Source of the DNA: W1P20-047 sp045118335
GTDB taxonomy: Bacteria > Actinomycetota > Coriobacteriia > Coriobacteriales > Eggerthellaceae
Length of the DNA: 45,762 nucleotides
Assembly (NCBI GenBank): GCA_045118335.1
Contig: JBGUXY010000044.1
Span: 1-45,762, forward strand
Direction of reading: 5' to 3'
The notes beneath the pieces are model-generated. The model saw only the letters and a program-made list of their open reading frames with translations, did no database searches and had not been told where the DNA came from. The position numbers and the translations under genes are program-made. Each line of letters starts with the position of its first letter. The stretch's first letter is position 1. Positions 16,660 to 23,495 of this stretch are shown one piece after another.

Positions 16660-17500
16660 GGCAGAATACCGTAATAACCATTACCTGCTGTTCGGGTCCG
16701 AAAGCTCGCACGTCTACGACCAGCTTGACTGCGATCAGACTGCGGAATACCTGCTCGAGATGGGTTTTTCTGATAACGCGCTCACGCAGGCGCGCAAGCT
16801 GAAGGGTCAGGCGGGCCTGTATGCCTCCTATCGCGATCCCGATGCACACTACTGCGACTTCTGCGGCCGCTTACTAACGGGCGTGGAGTGGGATGTGCTC
16901 AAGGATGGCCGAGAACGATGTGTGGAATGCTCCGAGAGCGTGGTGAACTCGAAACAGGACTTTGAAACACTGCTCGTGCAGGTGCGCGATGGACTGTGCA
17001 TGAAGTTCAGCATCGACTTGCCTTCGCCGGTTCCTGTGAAAGTGGTTTCACAGAAAAAGATGTCGGCGATGCAGGGTTCCAGATTCGTTCCCACAAAGTA
17101 CTTCGACGCTCGGGCGGTAGGTCTGGCGGTGCACAAGGGCGCAGGTTACCAGATGTTTTTCGAAAACGGGTCCCCGCGTGGTGCGCTTGTGGCCACCACG
17201 GCACACGAGCTCACGCACATCTGGCAGTACTCGCATTGGAACTGGAAGGCCATGGAGGCAAGATACGGCGAGCGTTTTCTTGCTGTTGCTGAGGGGATGG
17301 CGAAGTGGGTCGAAATCCAATACCTGTACTTACTCAACGAGGTAGAGTTCGCCAAGCGCTCGCTTGAGCATGAAACCAGTCGGACCGATGTGTACGGGTA
17401 TGGGCTGCGCCTGTTCTTGAACCAGTATCCGATTTCGCGTGGAATCATCTTGAAGGGCGATACGCCTTTCATGCATCCGACCGAGCCCCTGGAGGTGTAG
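16649..17500 (+). CDS. LIM-type zinc domain plus DA1-like zinc metallopeptidase
   Basis: A 283-aa protein starting at GTG (16649) with GAGGAGG upstream, overlapping the previous gene by 11 nt. Residues 69-94 hold CDFC and CVEC, a Cx2C-x18-Cx2C treble-clef module of the kind found in bacterial LIM-like domains. The C-terminal half carries HELTH (186-190) with a likely third ligand E215 in AEGMAKW, 25 residues later. This order, LIM then HExxH peptidase with downstream EGxxxW, matches the plant ubiquitin-activated peptidase DA1 and its rare bacterial relatives (PF12315-like). In plants DA1 cleaves growth regulators; the bacterial substrate is unknown, and a partner in the same operon is the simplest guess. 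No signal peptide or membrane segment is seen, so it should act in the cytoplasm. Confidence 0.82.
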   Translation: MLDKAEYRNNHYLLFGSESSHVYDQLDCDQTAEYLLEMGFSDNALTQARKLKGQAGLYASYRDPDAHYCDFCGRLLTGVEWDVLKDGRERCVECSESVVNSKQDFETLLVQVRDGLCMKFSIDLPSPVPVKVVSQKKMSAMQGSRFVPTKYFDARAVGLAVHKGAGYQMFFENGSPRGALVATTAHELTHIWQYSHWNWKAMEARYGERFLAVAEGMAKWVEIQYLYLLNEVEFAKRSLEHETSRTDVYGYGLRLFLNQYPISRGIILKGDTPFMHPTEPLEV

Positions 17501-17584
17501 GTGGCTTGGCAATCGGCTGCGCGCGAGACGATCTAGGCGACCGTCTGTTGGATGGGGATGCGAGGGAAGTTTGCAAAGGAGACC

Positions 17585-18919
17585 ATGAGCACACGCAGGA
17601 ACAAGGCATACAAGGTTAGAGAGGAGCACGGGGGCCTCGGTTGCCTGGGCAGCATAACCGTGTTTCTCTTGATGGTGTGCGCTGCCCTGAGCTTGATGAT
17701 TGCGGGCATCGGCGGCGAAAGCGGCTTTCGCCCTGACGGCATCGACGTTACCCCGATAACGAGCAGCGACGAGGAGCCAGATGATGATTCAACTGGTGAC
17801 GAGGGAATCGTCGAGAAAGACGATGAGGGCGATGAAGGCTCGATTGGCGAGGGCGAAGAAGAGGAAGAGGAAGAGGAAGAGGAAACCGCTGAAGACCTAT
17901 CCGCCGAACTGGAGGGCTACTATTACTACAGCCAGTTAAACGAAGCCGATCGACAGAAATACGAAGCGATGTACCAGATGGCTTCCAAGCGCGACCAAGT
18001 GGATTTCCCCAGTACGAACGGCGAGGACATCGACCACATCTACCGATGCGTCATGGGGGACCATCCCGAGTTCTTCTACCTGAAGGGGCTCACGACGAGC
18101 ACGTTTTCCGATTCAGACGTGGCCAAGATCGAAGGCAGTTACCTGTATGCGGAAGACGAGATTGCAAGCTACCAGTCGCAGGTGGAAGCTGCGCTCGCCG
18201 AGGCCCTTGCCGGCATTCCCGACGGTGCCGACGATTACACCAAGGCGAAGCACATGTACGAGTATCTGGTGACGCATGTGACCTACGACCACGAAGGCTT
18301 CGATCAAAACAACTTCGACCCGGATTCCTATCGCGGGCAGACGGTGGTGGATTCGCTGGTCAACGGGAATTCCGTATGTGCAGGTTATGCGCGGGCGTTC
18401 CAGATGGCCATGCAGCATATGGGCATCCAGTGTGCATACGTTTCTGGCGACCTGAATGATGGCAGGGGGAGCCATGCGTGGTGTCTGGCGCTGCTCGATG
18501 GGGAATACTATTACGTGGACCCGACGTGGGGCGACCCGGACTCTGCCGATGAAGGGGCCGATCAGCTTCCAGAAGGTTTCGTCATCTATGCGTATTTGGG
18601 CGACACAACGGCCACCATGCAGGCGTCACGTGATTTCGATGCTTGGCAGCCCTTGCCCGAATGCACGAGTACTGCCGACAACTACTACGTGTACGAGGGC
18701 CGTATGCTCGATTGGGCCGACGGGGCGCTGATCCAGCAATGGTGGGACGAGGCGGTTGCGAATGGCGATGCGTGTTTCCAGTTCGGCTGCTCGGATGCTT
18801 CGGTGTATCAAGAGGTGGTGGACGGCCTTGCCAACGGCACGCTTTTGTCTACGGATGCGAGCTACTACTATGTCAGCTTCGATGATGTGCTCACCATTAC
18901 CGTGCAGCCTGGAGCGTGA
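17585..18919 (+). CDS. Membrane-anchored transglutaminase-like protein
   Basis: A 444-aa protein. The start at 17585 is chosen for AAAGGAG four bases upstream; an in-frame ATG at 17552 lacks a site. A basic N-terminus is followed by one hydrophobic helix (about 22-40), then an acidic linker with a run of more than ten consecutive Glu (about 91-101). A transglutaminase-like domain at about 190-330 shows a complete Cys-His-Asp triad: C265 in NSVCAGYA, H297 in GSHAW and D312 in YVDPTWGD. Such domains act as peptidases or acyl transferases on cell-surface proteins or peptidoglycan. N-in/C-out topology would place the enzyme outside. It is the last gene of the cluster, 84 nt after the DA1-like gene. 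Function within the cluster is inferred. Confidence 0.88.
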   Translation: MSTRRNKAYKVREEHGGLGCLGSITVFLLMVCAALSLMIAGIGGESGFRPDGIDVTPITSSDEEPDDDSTGDEGIVEKDDEGDEGSIGEGEEEEEEEEEETAEDLSAELEGYYYYSQLNEADRQKYEAMYQMASKRDQVDFPSTNGEDIDHIYRCVMGDHPEFFYLKGLTTSTFSDSDVAKIEGSYLYAEDEIASYQSQVEAALAEALAGIPDGADDYTKAKHMYEYLVTHVTYDHEGFDQNNFDPDSYRGQTVVDSLVNGNSVCAGYARAFQMAMQHMGIQCAYVSGDLNDGRGSHAWCLALLDGEYYYVDPTWGDPDSADEGADQLPEGFVIYAYLGDTTATMQASRDFDAWQPLPECTSTADNYYVYEGRMLDWADGALIQQWWDEAVANGDACFQFGCSDASVYQEVVDGLANGTLLSTDASYYYVSFDDVLTITVQPGA

Positions 18920-19174
18920 TTTGGAGAATGATTCGTGGCTCTGCTCCAACTTGCTGCGGGTAACGGCTCTGCAAGGTGTGAGTTCGGCAGAACCTGCTAT
19001 GAATACCCTGTAGTAATTTTTAATAGTAATTTTTGATATTAATAATTGACTGCGAAATCTATTCAGTCTCGATGATAGTCTTTCTACCGTAGGGATTTTC
19101 CGCGCTGTTAGGGGAGCGGGCGACATGCCTGTAAATGGATGGAACGGAGCGCGGAAGACGATAGGAGAAGGATT

Positions 19175-20245
19175 ATGCATAAAGACGATCAAATGACGCC
19201 CATGGAGCGCCTCGGTGGGTTCCTCACGGGCGGCGAGATGGACCGCGTCCTCACGATGCCTTTCATCATCTCGGTGTCGGGAAAGGCTGCCGGGATGACG
19301 CACCGCGAAAAGCGGGCGACAGGTGCAAGCGAGGCGCAATGCCAGATTGCCAACTACGATCGGTTTGGAAACGACCTGCTCATCACCGAGTACGGTTTGC
19401 ATTCGATCGGCATTTCCATGGGTACCGAAATGTCGGATGAAGAAGACGCTACTCCGCATATCTTGAAGCATGTGCTCAAAGACCTGAATGACATCGACTC
19501 GCTCGATTTCGAGAAGGCCCTGCCGGAAAACAGCGCCATCGTGAAGCAGCATCTGGAATGCACGAAGATCTTGGTCGACAAGCTGGGTAGCGAAGTTCCC
19601 AACGGCACGCTCATCCCCGGTCCTCTGACAGCTGCCAACAGCATCTACCCCATCGATCAGCTCCTGCGCGCCACGCGCAAGAACCCCGATGCCGTGCACA
19701 AGCTCATCCGGAAGTGCACCGAGGTCATCAAGCAGATTCACACCGCGTTCATCAAGGAAGGCAGCATGGTGCTGTTCTGCGAGCCCCTGGGAACGGGCGA
19801 CATCATCAATCCCAAGCAGTACCGTGAATTCGTGCTCCCCTATACCATCGAGCTCATGGACAACATCCACGCTTGCGGAGGCATGGTGTGCTATCACATC
19901 TGCGGCAACACCAAAAAGATTCTGCCCGACATGCTGGAGGCGGGAGCCGACATGGTCAGCGTCGACAACGTCGTGCCCTTAGACTTTGCCAAGGAGATCG
20001 TTGAGCCCTACGTACCCCTCGTAGGCAACATCGACCCGCTTACGACGATGGCCCTAGGTACGCCTGAAGAGGTGTTCGAGGAGACGAAGAAGTGCATCGC
20101 AACGGGCTATAACGCCCAGCATGGCTACATCTATGCCACTGGTTGCGACCTTAACGTCACGGTGCCGCTGGAAAACATCGACGCCATGATGGCCGCCGCG
20201 CGCAAGTACGGCAAGTATCCCATCAACCCCGAAAACTGGGACTAG
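19175..20245 (+). CDS. URO-D-family corrinoid methyltransferase
   Basis: A 356-aa protein of the uroporphyrinogen decarboxylase-fold methyltransferases (MtaA/CmuA/MtvB type). These move a methyl group between a substrate or cofactor thiol and a corrinoid protein using a zinc site. The zinc ligands are visible: H241 and C243 in YHICG and C324 in TGCDLN. The start at 19175 follows AGGAGAAGG; an earlier ATG in frame lacks it. The next gene encodes the corrinoid partner, so this is either the substrate:corrinoid enzyme (as MtvB-type O-demethylases) or the second-step enzyme. The sequence alone does not decide, and no MttB/MtaB-type enzyme is nearby. The AT-rich 250-bp upstream region contains a possible TTGACT and a GACTG/CAGTC inverted repeat at 19048-19068. 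Confidence 0.9.
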   Translation: MHKDDQMTPMERLGGFLTGGEMDRVLTMPFIISVSGKAAGMTHREKRATGASEAQCQIANYDRFGNDLLITEYGLHSIGISMGTEMSDEEDATPHILKHVLKDLNDIDSLDFEKALPENSAIVKQHLECTKILVDKLGSEVPNGTLIPGPLTAANSIYPIDQLLRATRKNPDAVHKLIRKCTEVIKQIHTAFIKEGSMVLFCEPLGTGDIINPKQYREFVLPYTIELMDNIHACGGMVCYHICGNTKKILPDMLEAGADMVSVDNVVPLDFAKEIVEPYVPLVGNIDPLTTMALGTPEEVFEETKKCIATGYNAQHGYIYATGCDLNVTVPLENIDAMMAAARKYGKYPINPENWD

Positions 20246-20284
20246 ACTCTCAAGCGCAGATTCACGAAAGAGAACGTCACTCGT

Positions 20285-20311
20285 GTTGGCGCCCAATGCT
20301 GGCGCGCCGAC
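20285..20311 (+). other. Intergenic hairpin between methyltransferase and corrinoid protein genes
   Basis: GTTGGCGC (20285-20292) pairs with GCGCCGAC (20304-20311), one G-U pair, 11-nt loop. No U-run follows, so it is more likely an RNA-processing or differential-expression hairpin within the operon than a full terminator. Confidence 0.4.
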
Positions 20312-20347
20312 GTGCTTGACGTGGAATGAAAGGCAAAGGACATTACC

Positions 20348-21001
20348 ATGGCCAGCAAGGAAGAATTGATTCAGAAACTATACGATTGCGTTGTCGAGAT
20401 GGAAGACGAGGAAGTCGTCGACGTGTGCAACGAATACCTCGAGGCGGGTTATCCGGCATACGATGGCATCATGGACGGTTTGGTTGCCGGCATGAACAAG
20501 GCAAGCGAGCTCTATGACGAAGAAGAGTATTTCGTCACCGATGTGCTGCTGTGCTCGGATGCCCTATACGCAGGCCTTGATGTTTTGCGCCCTCATCTGG
20601 AAAGCACGGACGCAGAAGGTGAAGCCAAGAAGGTCGTGATCGGAGTTGTAGAAGGCGACACGCATGACATCGGCAAGAACTTGGTTCGCATCATGCTGGA
20701 GACGGCCGGTTTCGAGATGTACGACCTGGGTCGCGACGTGCCGCTGGCCAACTTCGTGGAGAAAGCCAAGGAAGTTAATGCCGACATCGTCGCCATGTCC
20801 ACCTTGATGACCACCACCATGAGCGGCATGAGGACCGTGATCGAGATGCTGAAGGAAGAAGGCATCCGAGACCAGGTGAAGGTCATGGTAGGCGGAAGCC
20901 CCATCTCGCGCCGCTTTGCTGACGAGATTGGCGCCGAAGGGTATTCCCAAAACGCCGTCCAGGCCGTTGCCGTGGCCAAGGAACTGGTTGGCGTCGCCTA
21001 G
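20348..21001 (+). CDS. Corrinoid (B12-binding) methyltransferase protein
   Basis: A 217-aa two-domain corrinoid shuttle protein of the MtaC/MtbC/MttC type. The N-terminal helical cap (about 1-90) has the usual spacing (CNEYLEAGYP, VTDVLLCSDALYAGL). The Rossmann-like B12 domain carries GDTHDIG (103-109) with the cobalt-ligating H106 in the DxHxxG motif, then STL and VGGSP, which complete the base-off/His-on binding site. Length matches the family. A start at 20348 follows AAAGGACATTACC. It accepts a methyl group from a methylated substrate and passes it to a second methyltransferase, most simply one of the two flanking URO-D proteins. A strong hairpin follows the stop, so it ends a two-gene transcript. 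Confidence 0.95.
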   Translation: MASKEELIQKLYDCVVEMEDEEVVDVCNEYLEAGYPAYDGIMDGLVAGMNKASELYDEEEYFVTDVLLCSDALYAGLDVLRPHLESTDAEGEAKKVVIGVVEGDTHDIGKNLVRIMLETAGFEMYDLGRDVPLANFVEKAKEVNADIVAMSTLMTTTMSGMRTVIEMLKEEGIRDQVKVMVGGSPISRRFADEIGAEGYSQNAVQAVAVAKELVGVA

Positions 21002-21023
21002 ACGAGATGTCATTCTATTTGCG

Positions 21024-21058
21024 CCAGAGGGGGCAACACTGAAGCCCCCTCTGGTTTC
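21024..21058 (+). terminator. Strong hairpin terminator after the corrinoid gene
   Basis: A perfect 11-bp stem (21024-21034 with 21044-21054) with a nine-base loop follows the corrinoid gene stop by about 20 nt. The U-tract is short (TTTCG), but the GC-rich stem is very stable. Confidence 0.75.
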
Positions 21059-21146
21059 GTGAGCTGGCTTCCTAGACAGCCGACTCACCCGTGCAGTTGG
21101 CTCACCATGGGAATGAGTCGAACTTTTCAATGCCATTTTAAGGCGT

Positions 21147-21171
21147 ATTATTCGATAATCGCCATTATAAT
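21147..21171 (+). promoter_or_regulatory. Promoter with overlapping palindrome for the second URO-D gene
   Basis: A TATAAT at 21166-21171 lies 37 bp upstream of the second URO-D gene. Just before it, ATTAT-TCG-ATAAT (21147-21159) is a perfect palindrome that would overlap the -35/spacer region and could be an operator. With the terminator just upstream, this suggests separate control of the gene. Confidence 0.5.
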
Positions 21172-21207
21172 AAGACCCATCATGATGCGGTTCGCCAGAG
21201 GAAGAAG

Positions 21208-22095
21208 ATGAGTGCGATGCCAGAAGATATCAAGATCCGAGATTTCAAGTGCGGCTATGGGAATTCGGTGGGCGTAAGCGCCGAGGTAACCGAAGGGCTG
21301 GGGTTGGAATTCCCCGATGCATACCTGCACCGCGACACCATGGCAAAGCTGGCTGTTGCCGTCAAGGAGCACGATGGCGCTGGGTTTGCCCTTCTTCCGT
21401 TCTGTCGCACGGTGGAAGTGGAGGCCATGGGCGCAAATGTGAACATGGGCAACGCGAACACTGGCCCTCGCGCGGGCGAGCCCATCTGCAGCACTCCCGA
21501 AGAGGTGCTGGCACTGCCCGAATATGATTTGAGCCAAGGCCGTATCCGAGAGGTTCTGGAAGCGTGTCGACTGCTTAAAGAGCAGGGTGAAACGGTATGT
21601 CTGGAGATCACGGGACCATGGACCCAGATACAAAACATCATGGATTCGCGCAAGGTATTCAAGCTCTATCGCAAACAGCCCGAAGCCATGGCGCAGGCGC
21701 TGAACAGCTTGGCGGATCGTTTGCTGCCCTACGTGGAGGCTGCCTACGAAGCTGGCGTGGACATCATCACGTATTCGGATTCGGCGGGCACTCTGAACAT
21801 CCTGGGGCCCAAGCTCATGGCCCAAACCACGCGCGAGGTCACGTATCCGTTCGTGAAGAAGCTCGACGAGCTGATCGATGGCCGCATGGTCATCCAGATG
21901 TGCCCCAAGATCGCCTATGCCTTGGTGGATACCGGCTTGGCCGATGTGAAGGTTCACGATTTCGGCGGCGAGGTGGATTTTTTGCAGGCGATTATGGAAA
22001 AGCGCGGCGAGATCCGCATGGTCGGGCAAGCGTGCATCAAGTTCATCGGCGTCAAGATCGGCAATGGTTTGATTCGCGAGCTGGTGCTGAGCTAG
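21208..22095 (+). CDS. URO-D-fold methyltransferase, variant zinc site
   Basis: A 295-aa protein related to methylcobamide:CoM/THF-type methyltransferases of the URO-D fold, shorter than the first copy. GAGGAAG lies just ahead of the ATG. Active-site glycine/aspartate segments are present (LEITGPW, TYSDSAGT). The zinc motif differs: the usual His-x-Cys reads Q230-M-C232, and the third ligand would be C276 in VGQACI. So two cysteines remain but the histidine is replaced by Gln. It may use a different metal geometry or accept a different methyl acceptor. It sits after the terminator and has its own promoter, yet location beside the corrinoid gene points to the same pathway. Substrate unknown. 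Confidence 0.85.
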   Translation: MSAMPEDIKIRDFKCGYGNSVGVSAEVTEGLGLEFPDAYLHRDTMAKLAVAVKEHDGAGFALLPFCRTVEVEAMGANVNMGNANTGPRAGEPICSTPEEVLALPEYDLSQGRIREVLEACRLLKEQGETVCLEITGPWTQIQNIMDSRKVFKLYRKQPEAMAQALNSLADRLLPYVEAAYEAGVDIITYSDSAGTLNILGPKLMAQTTREVTYPFVKKLDELIDGRMVIQMCPKIAYALVDTGLADVKVHDFGGEVDFLQAIMEKRGEIRMVGQACIKFIGVKIGNGLIRELVLS

Positions 22096-22113
22096 CGCAG
22101 TTGCAAAAACGCA

Positions 22114-22137
22114 CGTGATGCGAAATTCGCGATCACG
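22114..22137. terminator. Hairpin after the second URO-D gene
   Basis: CGTGATGCGA and TCGC(g)ATCACG fold into a long stem with a one-base bulge 18 nt after the URO-D stop. On the plus strand T-rich sequence follows only after about 15 nt; on the minus strand TGCGTTTTTG follows closely. It probably ends transcription, possibly in both directions. Confidence 0.45.
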
Positions 22138-22161
22138 CCACTTCAGATGACTCTCTTTTCA

Positions 22162-22216
22162 AGTTCGGGAACGCCGAACTCATGTCGTGATGCAATCGTT
22201 AAGCCACGACGGCATG
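22162..22216. other. Two adjacent inverted repeats upstream of the zinc-ribbon/YARHG gene
   Basis: AGTTCGG/CCGAACT (22162-22168, 22174-22180) is immediately followed by CATGTCGTG (22181-22189) and an imperfect partner at 22205-22216. They lie upstream of a TACAAT (22235-22240) that could be the -10 of the next gene, so they may be operator sites rather than a leader RNA. I recognise no riboswitch class. Confidence 0.4.
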
Positions 22217-22283
22217 AGCAACGGAAAATCGGTTTACAATAGTGCGGATATCGGTTGTAGCGTTGCAGCTGGAAGGAGATTGT

Positions 22284-23477
22284 ATGTTTTGCGTACGGTG
22301 TGGGGGATACATAGAAAAAGGCCAGTCGTTTTGCACTGCCTGCGGAGCGAAAGTGGAGCTTAGCGATGGTGCAGGACAGGGCACTCCTGCCGTTTCGACC
22401 ACACCCGTTGCGGGTCAGGTTGTCTCATCCCAGCCTGTTTCCGAGCCGCAACAGCCGCCCCGGCAACCATCGCAGTCGCCGCAAGCCCAGAAGGGCGGCA
22501 TTTCGAAGGCCGCTATCATTGTCATAGCCGTGATCGCAGCTTTGGCCGTGATTGGAATAATCGTCGGGCTCACCCAGTCCAGCGGCGACAAGAGCGATGG
22601 CGGGACGAGCACCTATACCATTGAATCGGGTGATTCGTCTGGTTCGAACTCTTCAGGCTCCGATTCCGCCGAAAATTCGGGGAGTACTGATTCCGCGACA
22701 ACTACCGACAATTCTGATTCCAGTGGGTCGACGCAATCCAGCGATGTGGACGATCAAGCGCAGCGCGAGGATGCAGCCCGTCAAGCGGCTATCGATGCCG
22801 GCAAGGAGGTTTTCACCGGCCGCGTCATCGTTACCACCATGGCGCAACGTGCACACGACCGCGAACCCAACTTGCACGACTTCGACAATTACGACGATCA
22901 GCCCTACGTCGTGTTGCAGATGGACTCGACGATGCAGGTGGAAGCTAATTCGGGCGATGGCCAAGGTATGCGCACGGGCGACTGCGATTCCTTCGCACTG
23001 CCGATCGGGCAGTTCGATGCTTACGACGGGCAGACCATAACGATTGCTGCTTACCCGTCTGACATGTGGTTCTACAGTGATGTAACGGGCGTGTTGGCGC
23101 AGATTCACATAAACACCGCCGAGCTCATCGCACCGCTTGGCGGGTCGGCCCCCGCTGCATCGAGCGGATCCGACTCCAGCAGCGCGGGCAACGGCGACTA
23201 CGTGCTGCCCGACTCCGACTCGCGCTATTACACGCGTGCCGAACTCGAAGCCATGGACGACTTGGACCTCTACCACGCACGCAACGAGATTTTCGCCCGC
23301 CATGGGCGCATATTCAAAAACCCCGACTTGCAGGAATACTTCGGCTCGAAATCGTGGTACAACGGCACGATTGCCCCCGAAGATTTCGACGAGGAAGTAC
23401 TCAACGATTACGAGGACGAAAACGCCAAGCTCATGCTCGCAATCGAGCAGGAACGCAATTCCCCATACCTGTCGTAG
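22284..23477 (+). CDS. Zinc-ribbon, single-TM, YARHG-domain protein
   Basis: A 397-aa protein. The start at 22284 follows AAGGAG. The N-terminus is a double-CxxC zinc ribbon (CVRCGG, CTACGA) of the zinc_ribbon_2 type facing the cytoplasm. A Pro/Gln-rich linker precedes one transmembrane helix at about 74-96. A long Ser/Gly/Asp/Thr-rich spacer then leads to an extracellular part. Near the C-terminus (about 330-375) the segment YHARNEIFARHGRIF followed by SKSWYNG is a clear YARHG domain, an extracellular module of unknown role common in Gram-positive envelope proteins. It is 18 nt upstream of the AAA+ gene, so the pair probably work together, with the zinc ribbon a possible docking site for the ATPase. 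Confidence 0.88.
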   Translation: MFCVRCGGYIEKGQSFCTACGAKVELSDGAGQGTPAVSTTPVAGQVVSSQPVSEPQQPPRQPSQSPQAQKGGISKAAIIVIAVIAALAVIGIIVGLTQSSGDKSDGGTSTYTIESGDSSGSNSSGSDSAENSGSTDSATTTDNSDSSGSTQSSDVDDQAQREDAARQAAIDAGKEVFTGRVIVTTMAQRAHDREPNLHDFDNYDDQPYVVLQMDSTMQVEANSGDGQGMRTGDCDSFALPIGQFDAYDGQTITIAAYPSDMWFYSDVTGVLAQIHINTAELIAPLGGSAPAASSGSDSSSAGNGDYVLPDSDSRYYTRAELEAMDDLDLYHARNEIFARHGRIFKNPDLQEYFGSKSWYNGTIAPEDFDEEVLNDYEDENAKLMLAIEQERNSPYLS

Positions 23478-23495
23478 GGAAAGGACGGCCATTCG

